Below, in pieces: positions 7,497 through 15,486 of a stretch of DNA of 60,388 nt (positions within the stretch are counted from its first letter, which is position 1; every line of letters begins with the position of its first letter). The notes under the pieces were generated by a model. It ran no database searches and was not told the origin of the DNA. It saw nothing but the letters and a program-made list of their open reading frames with translations. The stretch covers positions 1 through 60,388 of the forward strand of contig CANRHH010000013.1 of the NCBI GenBank assembly GCA_947630375.1, read 5' to 3'. The DNA comes from an uncultured Oscillospiraceae bacterium. GTDB lineage: Bacteria; Bacillota; Clostridia; Oscillospirales; Oscillospiraceae. The translations under genes were made by a program, and so were the position numbers.

Positions 7497-8447
7497 TCAT
7501 TTTCCCAAAAAGGAACGCATTTCCTCCAAATTCACCGGCTGCCCGCCCTCCCGGGTGGCGGGGGCGGCGGCCTTGCGCCGCCGGCTGTCCCCGGCCTCGA
7601 TCTCCTGGGGGGTGAACAGCTTTTTATCATACCAGCTGGAGACGATCCTGTTCATATAGCTCCACTTGAGGCTGCCCGTGTTGGTCACCGTCCGGTCATA
7701 GGCGATGGCCAGGGCCTCCTCCCCGTAGCCCATGTCCAGCCAGGAGGAGAGATAGCGCTCCTCCGTGGCGGTGAGGGCCCGGTCCCGGATGCCCAGAGCC
7801 GCCTTGACCCGGCCCATCAGGCTCCGCCGGTCCTTCTGCAGGCGGATATAGTCCTCCGCCTGCTCCAGGGTCAGGATCTCCCGGTTGGCCCAGATATAGG
7901 CCTCTTTTTCGATAAAGCGGGCCGAGGGCCGGCGCCGGTCCCCGTAGCGCTCGGCGCAGACCTCGGCGCAGTAGTTCAAAAGCTCCAAAATGACCTCCGG
8001 CGGCAGGGCCAGATAGTCATAGATCCCGAACAGCAGCTTCATATCGCTGCCGCTGAGGGCGTGCCCCACCACCTTGACCGCCTCCGAGAGGATGACGGAA
8101 AAGGCCCCGTCCTCTTTGGAGCGGCGGGCGATCTCCTCCGCCCGGTATTCCGGCAGCCGGGGTTCCGGCGGCTCGCTCCCGCGGAGCGCCTCCGGGGCGG
8201 TCCTGACCGGGGCCGGGGAGGCCGGCCGGGCGCCCAGAGGCAGCAGCCCCATCCGCCCCAACTTCTCCCGGGCCGCCGTCAGCTCGCCCAAGGTGCGGCA
8301 GAGGGCGTGGGCCGCCTGCTCCAGATCCTCTTCCCCGCCGGACCGGGCCAGGTAGATATACAGCAGGGCCACGTCCCCGTCGTGGGCGGCGATGAGCTTG
8401 TCCGCCGCCTGACCGTCTATGAAATTGTCCCTGCCTGCCTGCTCCAT
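7497..8447 (-). CDS. DnaD domain protein (replication initiation)
   Basis: A primosomal protein of 316 residues. The N-terminal half carries the winged-helix region (short polar helices around DVALLYIYLARSG). The C-terminal half contains a DnaB/DnaD-type domain (YLSSWLDMGYGEEALAIAYDRT, then LKWSYMNRIVSSWYDK), with the W-x-Y-x-N-x-I motif that defines it. A proline-rich linker lies at about residues 95-125. Its promoter on the minus strand (8501-8529) overlaps the U32 peptidase promoter. It is translated just ahead of the DnaC-like loader, so the two form a helicase-loading operon. Confidence 0.9.
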   Translation of the reverse strand: MEQAGRDNFIDGQAADKLIAAHDGDVALLYIYLARSGGEEDLEQAAHALCRTLGELTAAREKLGRMGLLPLGARPASPAPVRTAPEALRGSEPPEPRLPEYRAEEIARRSKEDGAFSVILSEAVKVVGHALSGSDMKLLFGIYDYLALPPEVILELLNYCAEVCAERYGDRRRPSARFIEKEAYIWANREILTLEQAEDYIRLQKDRRSLMGRVKAALGIRDRALTATEERYLSSWLDMGYGEEALAIAYDRTVTNTGSLKWSYMNRIVSSWYDKKLFTPQEIEAGDSRRRKAAAPATREGGQPVNLEEMRSFLGK

Positions 8448-8500
8448 GGTCCGGTTCCGCCTTCTGCCGAAAAGTTTACAGTTTATTTCCTGGGAAACTT

Positions 8501-8529
8501 ATTATAACATCAAAATTAACTTGTCGCAA
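8501..8529 (-). promoter_or_regulatory. predicted promoter for dnaD-type operon
   Basis: Minus strand: TTGCGA (8524-8529), 17-bp spacer, TATAAT (8501-8506). The -35 shares bases 8524-8526 with the -35 of the divergent U32 promoter. Confidence 0.7.
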
Positions 8530-8550
8530 GGGGGTCAACTGTGTTATAAT
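8521..8550 (+). promoter_or_regulatory. predicted promoter for U32 peptidase gene
   Basis: TTGTCG (8521-8526), 18-bp spacer, TATAAT (8545-8550). The resulting leader carries a 9-bp GC-rich hairpin (8564-8572 with 8581-8589) before the ribosome site. Confidence 0.7.
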
Positions 8551-8616
8551 GACCCTGTATCCTTGCCGCCGTGTCGAAAGACGGCGGCAGAGCAATGAGC
8601 AAGAGGAGCGCGAAGC

Positions 8617-10701
8617 ATGATGGAGCTACTCTCCCCGGCCGGATCCCCGGAAGCCGTGATCGCCGCCGTTCAGAATGGGGCGGACGCGGTATATCTGGGT
8701 CTGGAGGGCTTCAACGCCCGCCGGGGCGCGAAAAACTTCACAACGGAAGAATTTGAGAAGGCCGTGCGCTATTGCCGGGTGCGGGGCTGCAAGGTGTATG
8801 TGACGCTGAACACCCTCATCGGCGACCGGGAGATGGAGAACGCCCTGGCTGCGGCCCGCCTGGCCTCGGACTTGGGGGCCCACGGGCTCATCGTCCAGGA
8901 CCTGGGGCTGGTAAAGGTCCTGCGCCAGGCCCTGCCGGATATCCCCCTGCACGCCAGCACCCAGATGAGCCTGCACAATCTGGCCGGGGTGGAGGCCGCG
9001 GCGGAGCTGGGCGTCACCCGGGCGGTGCTGGCCCGGGAGCTGAGCTTGGAGCAGATCCGGTTCATCAGCGCCCACGCCTCTATCGAGACGGAGGTCTTTG
9101 TCCACGGGGCCCTGTGCTTCTGCCACTCGGGCCAGTGCTATATGTCCAGCCTCATCGGCCGGCGCAGCGGCAACCGGGGCATGTGCGCCCAGCCCTGCCG
9201 GATGCAGTACAGTTTAGGCGGCCGGATGGACGATTATCCCCTGTCCCTGAAAGACAACTGCCTGGTGGACCAGCTTGCCAGGTTAGAGGACGCCGGGGTG
9301 GCCTGCCTGAAGATCGAGGGCCGGATGCGCCGGCCGGAATATACGGCCATCGTCACCGGCATCTATTCCAAGGCCCTGAAGGAGCGCCGGGTCCCTACCA
9401 AAGAGGAGATGGAGCTGCTGGAGACCGCGTTCTCCCGGCAGGGCTTTACCCAGGGCTATTTTACCGGCGACAAGAAGGACATGTTCGGCGTCCGGTCCGA
9501 GCCGGACCAGGACGCGGAGAAGGTCTTTGCCACGGTCCGCAAGGCCTATGCCGACGGGGAGCTGCGCCGGGTGCCCATCCATTTCTATACCGTGGCGGAA
9601 AAAGGGGAGCACATCCGGGCCATCGCCTTTGACGAGGACGGGAACCGGGCGGTGGCCGCCGGGCCGGTGCCCGAGCGGGCCAAGCGCCAGGGCATTACCG
9701 ACGGGTATCTGACCGAGCAGATGTTCAAAACCGGGGGCACCCCCTATAACTGCGTGGAGAACCGGGCCAAGGCGGACCCGGGGCTGTATCTGCCCGCCGC
9801 GGAGATCAACGAGCTGCGGCGCAAATTGGTGTCCCAGCTGTCGGACCGGCGGGCCGCGCCCCCCAAACGGCGCAGCTTCCGCCTGCCCGCCCCGCCCCAG
9901 AACCGGCCCCCCATCGCCGACCCCAAGCTGATCTTCCAGGTCCTCACCGAGGACCAGCTGAGTCCCGGCTTGGCGGAGCTGAAGCCGGACTATCTCTATG
10001 TACCCGCCCAGCTGCTGGCCCAGCGCTTCGACCTGGTGCAGCCCTTTGTGGACAACGGCACGGTGCCCGTGGCCGTTCTGCCCCGGGTGGTGACCGACGA
10101 TCAGGCCAAGGAGGTCTACGCCGCTCTGGGCCGGGCCTTCGACCTGGGGGTCAACGAGGCCCTGGCCGGCAACCTGGGGCATGTGTTCATGGCCAAGGGT
10201 GTGGGCATGAAGGTCCGGGGGGATTTCGGCCTCAACGCGTTTAACTCGTATAGCCTGGAGGTGCTGAACCAGGCGGGCTTTTTGTCCGCCACCGCCTCCT
10301 TTGAGCTGCGCCTGAGCCAGATCAAGGCCATGCGCAAGCCTCTGGACACGGAGATCATCGTCTACGGCCGCCTGCCGCTGATGGTGTCCGACCAGTGCAT
10401 CATCCGCCAGAGCGCCGGGCGCTGCGCCTGCCAGACCCCGGGCCAGCTGGCCGACCGGATGGGTTCCGTGTTCCCGGTGGTGAAGGAGTTCGGCTGCCGG
10501 AATGTGATCTATAACGCCCACAAGCTCTACCTGGCCGACAAGCGGGAAGACCTGTTCTCCACCGGGCTCTGGGGGCTGCGGCTGCTGTTCAGCACCGAGA
10601 GCGCCCGGGAGTGCGTGGAGGTGGCCAGAGGGCAGCTGGGCCTGTCGGACTACCGGCCCAACGTACTCACCCGGGGCCTGTACTACCGCGGGGTAGAATA
10701 A
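8617..10701 (+). CDS. peptidase U32 family protein with C-terminal DUF3656-like region
   Basis: U32 proteins include collagenase-like peptidases and the 23S rRNA C2501 hydroxylase RlhA and relatives. The signature is present: FVHGALCFCHSGQCYMSS at about 161-178, then GMCAQPCR at 188-195, with the set of cysteines thought to hold a cofactor in the RlhA/TrhP branch. The TIM-barrel part spans residues 1-300. The extra region to residue 694 includes a second barrel-like part and another Cys-rich stretch (SAGRCAC). That is the long form common in Firmicutes. Starts at ATG 8617 after GAGGAG. Whether this acts on RNA or protein cannot be read from sequence. Confidence 0.88.
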   Translation: MMELLSPAGSPEAVIAAVQNGADAVYLGLEGFNARRGAKNFTTEEFEKAVRYCRVRGCKVYVTLNTLIGDREMENALAAARLASDLGAHGLIVQDLGLVKVLRQALPDIPLHASTQMSLHNLAGVEAAAELGVTRAVLARELSLEQIRFISAHASIETEVFVHGALCFCHSGQCYMSSLIGRRSGNRGMCAQPCRMQYSLGGRMDDYPLSLKDNCLVDQLARLEDAGVACLKIEGRMRRPEYTAIVTGIYSKALKERRVPTKEEMELLETAFSRQGFTQGYFTGDKKDMFGVRSEPDQDAEKVFATVRKAYADGELRRVPIHFYTVAEKGEHIRAIAFDEDGNRAVAAGPVPERAKRQGITDGYLTEQMFKTGGTPYNCVENRAKADPGLYLPAAEINELRRKLVSQLSDRRAAPPKRRSFRLPAPPQNRPPIADPKLIFQVLTEDQLSPGLAELKPDYLYVPAQLLAQRFDLVQPFVDNGTVPVAVLPRVVTDDQAKEVYAALGRAFDLGVNEALAGNLGHVFMAKGVGMKVRGDFGLNAFNSYSLEVLNQAGFLSATASFELRLSQIKAMRKPLDTEIIVYGRLPLMVSDQCIIRQSAGRCACQTPGQLADRMGSVFPVVKEFGCRNVIYNAHKLYLADKREDLFSTGLWGLRLLFSTESARECVEVARGQLGLSDYRPNVLTRGLYYRGVE

Positions 10702-10722
10702 GGGTTCGTTTGGAGTAAACAT

Positions 10723-11295
10723 ATGCAGATCGTGCTGGCCTCGGCGTCTCCCCGGCGGAAAGAGCTGATGGAGATGCTGGGCATTGAAAATTTGAAGATC
10801 ATCCCCGCCCGGGGAGAGGAGCATCCTCCCCGGGGCGCCTCTCCGGAGGAGACGGTGATCGCCCTGGCCACGGCCAAGGCCCGGGAAGTGGCCGCCCGCT
10901 GTCCGGCGGAGGACGTGGTCGTAGGGGCGGACACCCTGGTCTGGGTGGATGGCCGGATCTTCGGCAAGCCCCATTCCCAGGCGGAGGCCGCCGCCATGCT
11001 CCGGACCCTCTCCGGCCGGACGCACCAGGTATTTACCGGGGTGTGCGTGCTCCGGGGGGAGCGGGCCATGAGCGCCTGCGAGGAGAGCCGGGTCCGCTTC
11101 CGGGCCCTGACGGAGGAAGAGATCGCCGCCTACATCGCCACCGGCGAGCCCATGGACAAGGCCGGGGCCTACGGGGCCCAGGGCCGGGGCGCGCTGTTCG
11201 TGGAGAGCATAGAGGGGGACTTCTTTAACGTGATGGGCCTGCCTCTGTGCAGACTGGGCCAGATGCTCAAAAAGCAGGGAGTGGTTGTGCTTTGA
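10723..11295 (+). CDS. maf: Maf family nucleotide pyrophosphatase
   Basis: Hydrolyses noncanonical or modified nucleoside triphosphates (dTTP/UTP/m5UTP class) to monophosphates. The 190 residues begin with the Maf signature LASASPRRKELM and carry VGADTLVWVDG and the AYGAQGRGALFVESIEGD block, all in family order. A mild ribosome site precedes the ATG. It overlaps mreC by a TTGA junction. The maf-mreC-mreD-PBP2 order is conserved in Firmicutes and links nucleotide house-cleaning with the cell-shape operon. Confidence 0.96.
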   Translation: MQIVLASASPRRKELMEMLGIENLKIIPARGEEHPPRGASPEETVIALATAKAREVAARCPAEDVVVGADTLVWVDGRIFGKPHSQAEAAAMLRTLSGRTHQVFTGVCVLRGERAMSACEESRVRFRALTEEEIAAYIATGEPMDKAGAYGAQGRGALFVESIEGDFFNVMGLPLCRLGQMLKKQGVVVL

Positions 11296-12134
11296 AGGAA
11301 TATCTGAAGAAAAACGGAATACGCATGGGCATCGTGGTCTTTGCCGTGGCCCTGCTCATCGGCCTGGGCCGGGTGGCCCGGTCCGATGAGATCAGCCTGT
11401 TCCAGAACGTGACGGGCATTGTCCGCGCCCCCCTGCAGAAGGTGCTGGGCTCGGTGGTCAACTGGATGGACACGATGTACGGCTTCATCTTTGAGTATGA
11501 CTCCCTGGTGGCGGAGAACGAGTCTCTCCGCACCCAGCTGGCGGACGCTCAGGAGTCCGCCCGGGACGGCATCGAGGCCTCCGAGGAGAATGTGCGCCTG
11601 CGGCGGCTGCTGAACCTGCGGGAGGCCCACGCGGACTATGTGCTGGAGAGCAGCAAGATCGTGCTCTGGTCCTCCTCCAACTGGGCCAGCGCCTTTACCA
11701 TCAGCAAAGGGGCCAGCAGCGGCATCGAGTTCGGAGACCCGGTGATCACCGAGTACGGCGCGGTGGTGGGCCAGGTCACCGAGGTGGGCGAGACCTGGGC
11801 CACGGTCAGCACCCTCATCGACGTGGACATGAGCCTGGGCGCCTATGTGGGCAGCTCCGGCAGCTCCGGCATGGTCATCGGCGAGTTCGGCTTCATGCGG
11901 GAAAAGCTGGCCAAGCTCACCTTCCTGGCCGACGGGGCCCAGATCTTCATGGGGGATGAGGTGCTCACCTCCGGCTCCGGCGGGGCCTTCCCGGCGGGGC
12001 TGATCATCGGCACCATCACCAACGTGCAGACCGAAGAGGGCGGCCAGATCGAATACGGGGTGGTGCAGCCCCAGGTGGATCTGGACTCGCTGGTGCAGGT
12101 CTTCATCATCAAGGACTTTGAAGTGGTGGAATAA
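11292..12134 (+). CDS. mreC: rod shape-determining protein MreC
   Basis: A bitopic membrane protein of the elongation complex. It has a short cytoplasmic tail, a membrane helix at about residues 12-28, a coiled coil at about 60-100 (YDSLVAENESLRTQ, ENVRLRRLLNL), then the beta-rich MreC domain with VVGQVTEVGETWATVSTLID. The start is TTG 11292, sharing bases with the maf TGA. A longer in-frame opening (from 11247) would sit inside maf and lacks a ribosome site. That gives 280 residues. mreD follows after 2 bp. MreB is not in the window. Confidence 0.95.
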   Translation: MKEYLKKNGIRMGIVVFAVALLIGLGRVARSDEISLFQNVTGIVRAPLQKVLGSVVNWMDTMYGFIFEYDSLVAENESLRTQLADAQESARDGIEASEENVRLRRLLNLREAHADYVLESSKIVLWSSSNWASAFTISKGASSGIEFGDPVITEYGAVVGQVTEVGETWATVSTLIDVDMSLGAYVGSSGSSGMVIGEFGFMREKLAKLTFLADGAQIFMGDEVLTSGSGGAFPAGLIIGTITNVQTEEGGQIEYGVVQPQVDLDSLVQVFIIKDFEVVE

Positions 12135-12136
12135 GG

Positions 12137-12646
12137 ATGGGCACGCCTTTTAAAGAACTGCTGGACCGGATCGACTTCCGGATCCTGCTGAAATACGCGC
12201 TGTACATGTTCCTGGCCCTGATCTGCCAGACCATGCTGTTTTCGGAATTTCGCATTTTAGGAGTCTGCCCCATGGCCCTGCCGGCGGTAGCCGTGGCGGT
12301 GGGCATGGTGGAAGGCGGCAGCTGGGGGGCCTTTTTCGGCCTGATCTTGGGCGTCTTCACGGATATGGCCTATGTGGAGTCCACCATCCTGTTTACGGTG
12401 ATCTTCCCGGTCCTGGCCTTTGCCGCCGGCTTTCTGACGCACTTTTTCATCAACCGGCGCTTCTTTGCCTATATGGGTGCCGCGGCCCTGGCCCTGCTGG
12501 CCACGGCCGTGATGCAGATGGTGGGCACCATGGCGGCCGACGGCTGGTCCGGCGCCATGCTGCGCACGGTGCTGCTGCAGACTCTCTGGTCCCTGCCGCC
12601 GGCGGCCCTGGCCTATCCGCCGCTGATCCGGTGGATCAGACACTGA
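12137..12646 (+). CDS. mreD: rod shape-determining protein MreD
   Basis: A 169-residue hydrophobic protein with about five membrane helices. The helix starting LALICQTMLFSEF and the segment WGAFFGLILGVFTDMAYVE resemble MreD, which bridges MreC to PBP2/RodA. The position between mreC and a class B PBP makes the call secure although sequence conservation is low in this family. It starts 2 bp after mreC, so is translationally coupled. Confidence 0.93.
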   Translation: MGTPFKELLDRIDFRILLKYALYMFLALICQTMLFSEFRILGVCPMALPAVAVAVGMVEGGSWGAFFGLILGVFTDMAYVESTILFTVIFPVLAFAAGFLTHFFINRRFFAYMGAAALALLATAVMQMVGTMAADGWSGAMLRTVLLQTLWSLPPAALAYPPLIRWIRH

Positions 12647-12676
12647 CGAAAACGACGGGCCCTGGGGCCCCTGAGA

Positions 12677-12715
12677 CGGCGCGCCGGCGGGAAAACAACT
12701 TCCCGGGCCGCGCCG
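12677..12715 (+). other. GC-rich hairpin between mreD and PBP2
   Basis: Outer stem CGGCGCG (12677-12683) with CGCGCCG (12709-12715), internal loop, inner stem GGGAA (12689-12693) with TTCCC (12700-12704). There is no U tail. It could be an mRNA stability or processing element in the 92-bp gap rather than a terminator. Confidence 0.4.
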
Positions 12716-12738
12716 GAGAATAAAGAGGCGATCTACCT

Positions 12739-14862
12739 ATGAACAACCGATTAGTCAAACCCGGGCGGGTGGCCGTGATGGCGCTGGCGTTCGTCCTGAT
12801 CATGGCGCTGTACCTGTTCTTTCTCTACAAGCGCCAGATCATCGAGGGCGAGGAGTATTACAACCAGAGCAACGAGACCCACACCACCAACGAGACCGTC
12901 ACCGCCGCCCGGGGCAACATCCTGGACCGGTATGGCCGGGTCCTGGTCAGCAACAAGGAGTGCTACAACCTCCAGATCGACGTGGACAAGCTCTTTGCCA
13001 ACGAGGACCCCAACGCGGTCATCCTGGAGCTGGTGGAGATGGTGCAGAGCTTTGGCGACAGCTATACCGACGACCTGCCCATCACCGCCACGCCCCCCTT
13101 CGAGTTCCGGGACATGACGGAGATCGAGCGGACCATGCTGGAGGCCTATTATAAGGACAAGGGCAGCGCTCTGCCGGATGACCCCACGGCGGTGGAGCTT
13201 TTGAGCTATATGCGCACCCGCTATGACATCGACAACAGCTACACCGCTCAGGAGGCCCGGCTGATCGCCGGCGTGCGCTATTCCATCAACGTCCGTTACG
13301 CCATCAACACCTCGGACTATGTCTTTGTCCAGGATGCCAGCATGAAGCTCATCACCTCCATCATGGAGAACAAGCTGGTGGGCATCAACGTGGAGCGGGC
13401 CTACGTGCGGGACTTCAACACCGAGTACGCCGCCCATCTGCTGGGCTATGTGGGCCTGATGACCCAGGAGGAGTTTGAAAAATACTCCCTGATGGACTAT
13501 GCCAACAACGCCATGGTGGGCAAGGACGGCGTGGAGTATGCCTTTGAGGATGAGCTCCACGGCCGGGACGGGGAGGCGGAGGTGACCAAAAACGCCGCCG
13601 GCACCGTGCTGAGCACCGTCTATAAGCGGGAGCCGGAGCCCGGCAACCACGTGTATTTGACCATCGACATCGCCCTGCAGGAGCAGGTGGAACGGATCCT
13701 CGCCAACGGCGTGGCGGCCCGAATCTCCGCCGTGGAAGAGGACAACGCCAAGGAAATGGCCCAGGGGACCTTTGACCAGAACTTTAAGGACGAGATCACC
13801 GGCGCCGCCGCCGTGGTGGTGGATGTCAAGACCGGGGAGCCCCTGGCCATCGCCAGCTGGCCCACCTATGAAGCCTCCACCATCATCGAGAAATACCAGG
13901 AGCTGATGGAGACCCCCAACGCGCCTCTGTTCAACCGGGCGCTGATGGGCGCCTACGCCCCCGGTTCCACCTTCAAGCCCTGCACCGCCATTGCCGCGCT
14001 GAACGACGGCATCATCAACACCGAGGACAAGTATAAGTGCCAGGGCGTGTTCACCAAATACGCCTCCAACGGCTACGCGCCCCAGTGCTGGATCTGGACC
14101 TCCATCGAGGGCGAGAACCTGACCCACGGGGAGGAAAACGTGACCGCCGCCATCAAGGACTCCTGCAATTACTTTTTCTACACCATCGGCGACACCCTGG
14201 GCGTGGACCACATGGGCGACACCGCCCACAACTTCGGGTTAGGCGTGTCCACCGGCATCGAGCTGGTGGAGACCCGGGGCAACATGTCCAACCGGGCCAA
14301 CCATGGGGACTACACCAACGGTGCCGAGTGGCGAATCGGTGATACGCTGCAGGCGGCCATCGGCCAGTCGGACAGCATTTTCTCCCCCCTGCAGCTGGCG
14401 GAATACTGCGCCGCCGTGGCCAACGGCGGCACCCGGCACTCCGCCTCCATCCTCAAGTCCGTCCGCAGCTTTGACTACAGCGAGCAGGTCTATGAGAGGG
14501 AGCCGGAGGTCCTCAGCACCGTGGAATCCGCGGACTACAACTGGGCCGCCGTCCATGAGGGCATGTACTTGGTGCTGAACGACTGGGCGGCCAACAGCGC
14601 CAACGCCGAGCACTGGGTGGACTGCAAGTGGAAGGTGGCCGGCAAGACCGGGACCGCCCAGAAGGGCGAGACCGTCCAGAACGACTCTATTTTCATGTGC
14701 TACGCCCCCTATGACGACCCGGAGATCGCCATCGCCATCGTGGTGGAACGAGGCATGGCCGGTGCCCAGAACAACCCTATCGCCCGGGACATCGTGGACG
14801 CCTACATCAACATCAAGAGCTATACCGATACCTCCGAGGGTGAAATGGCGCTGCTGAAATAA
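12739..14862 (+). CDS. class B penicillin-binding protein 2 (MrdA-type transpeptidase)
   Basis: A D,D-transpeptidase that cross-links peptidoglycan during elongation. It is 707 residues, with an N-terminal membrane helix at about 10-30, the PBP dimerisation domain to about 320, then the transpeptidase domain. The motifs are S410-T-F-K413 (acyl-serine), S475-C-N477 and K636-T-G-T639. Placement after mreC-mreD and co-occurrence with a SEDS gene point to the MrdA/PBP2 role rather than the division paralogue FtsI. Starts at ATG 12739. No PASTA repeats are present. Confidence 0.94.
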   Translation: MNNRLVKPGRVAVMALAFVLIMALYLFFLYKRQIIEGEEYYNQSNETHTTNETVTAARGNILDRYGRVLVSNKECYNLQIDVDKLFANEDPNAVILELVEMVQSFGDSYTDDLPITATPPFEFRDMTEIERTMLEAYYKDKGSALPDDPTAVELLSYMRTRYDIDNSYTAQEARLIAGVRYSINVRYAINTSDYVFVQDASMKLITSIMENKLVGINVERAYVRDFNTEYAAHLLGYVGLMTQEEFEKYSLMDYANNAMVGKDGVEYAFEDELHGRDGEAEVTKNAAGTVLSTVYKREPEPGNHVYLTIDIALQEQVERILANGVAARISAVEEDNAKEMAQGTFDQNFKDEITGAAAVVVDVKTGEPLAIASWPTYEASTIIEKYQELMETPNAPLFNRALMGAYAPGSTFKPCTAIAALNDGIINTEDKYKCQGVFTKYASNGYAPQCWIWTSIEGENLTHGEENVTAAIKDSCNYFFYTIGDTLGVDHMGDTAHNFGLGVSTGIELVETRGNMSNRANHGDYTNGAEWRIGDTLQAAIGQSDSIFSPLQLAEYCAAVANGGTRHSASILKSVRSFDYSEQVYEREPEVLSTVESADYNWAAVHEGMYLVLNDWAANSANAEHWVDCKWKVAGKTGTAQKGETVQNDSIFMCYAPYDDPEIAIAIVVERGMAGAQNNPIARDIVDAYINIKSYTDTSEGEMALLK

Positions 14863-14890
14863 TTTGTTCGTAAAAAACGGGAAAGTGTCC

Positions 14891-14919
14891 TTGAAAATCG
14901 GGAAAAGGGCGGGTATAAT
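14891..14919 (+). promoter_or_regulatory. predicted sigma-A promoter for MGS-like gene
   Basis: TTGAAA (14891-14896), 17-bp spacer, TATAAT (14914-14919), about 82 bp before the MGS-like start and about 30 bp after the PBP2 stop. Confidence 0.75.
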
Positions 14920-15001
14920 AAAACATCCCAAAAAAAGCCAACTGCCTGCCGGGCGGGGATAGACCCCGCATGGCCCAAAGAAAGGAATGGAGAGGAAAGG
15001 C

Positions 15002-15406
15002 ATGAACATTGCACTGATGGCACACGACCGCAAGAAGGAGCTGATGGTCCAGTTCTGTATCGCCTACTGCGGCATCCTGGCCGAGCACTCCCTCTGCGCC
15101 ACCCATGTGACCGGGAAGCTGGTCTCCGAGGCCACCGGTCTGCCCATCACGCTGTACCTCCACGCGGATCAGGGCGGCGCCCAGCAGATCGGGGCCCGGA
15201 TCTCCTTCAACGAGATCGACCTGGTGCTCTTTTTCTGCGACCCGGCCAATCCCAACGGCTTTGACGATATCAATAAGATCGAGCGCCTGTGCGACCAGTA
15301 TCAGATCCCCTTTGCCACCAACGCCGCCACGGCGGAGGTGCTGGTCCAGGGCCTGCGCCGGGGCGATCTGGACTGGCGCAACATCGTCAACCCCCAGAAG
15401 AGATAA
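15002..15406 (+). CDS. methylglyoxal synthase-like (MGS-fold) protein with altered active site
   Basis: At 134 residues this is full length for methylglyoxal synthase, which converts DHAP to methylglyoxal. Framework motifs are kept: MNIALMAHD, FFCDP at 77-81, PFATNAATAEVL at 103-114. Key functional positions differ. The GGDQQ motif that holds the catalytic Asp (Asp71 in E. coli) reads GGAQQ (Ala60). The phosphate-binding TGTTG reads THVTG. The PHEPD/PHDPD segment with the active-site His is replaced by PNGFDD. Automated pipelines will call it mgsA, but activity is doubtful and a ligand-binding or regulatory role is possible. Start: ATG 15002 after GAGAGGAAAGG. It has its own strong promoter and is followed by hisS. 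Confidence 0.8.
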   Translation: MNIALMAHDRKKELMVQFCIAYCGILAEHSLCATHVTGKLVSEATGLPITLYLHADQGGAQQIGARISFNEIDLVLFFCDPANPNGFDDINKIERLCDQYQIPFATNAATAEVLVQGLRRGDLDWRNIVNPQKR

Positions 15407-15433
15407 GCGGTCATTCAAAACGAAATCAAATGC

Positions 15434-15462
15434 AAAGGCTCCCCTTACAAAGGGGAGACTTT
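15434..15462 (+). terminator. hairpin between MGS-like gene and hisS
   Basis: CTCCCCTT (15439-15446), loop ACA, AAGGGGAG (15450-15457), extended by AAAG/CTTT after one mismatch. The U tail is weak (TTTGG), so termination is probably partial or absent. The 80-bp gap is too short for a T-box leader. Confidence 0.45.
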
Positions 15463-15486
15463 GGCATGTTATGAGAGGACAAAACT

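Noticed and set aside
12751-14229. Long minus-strand open frame antisense to the PBP2 gene
   Set aside because: It is His/Gly/Val-rich with no family motif and lies opposite a gene with all transpeptidase motifs. Long shadow frames are expected at this GC content. The same reasoning removes frames opposite comM-like, thiI, cinA, hisS and rel genes.
15407-15486. T-box leader before hisS
   Set aside because: The gap is only 80 bp and contains a single hairpin, with no room for a specifier loop or T-box consensus. The aspS gap is 11 bp.
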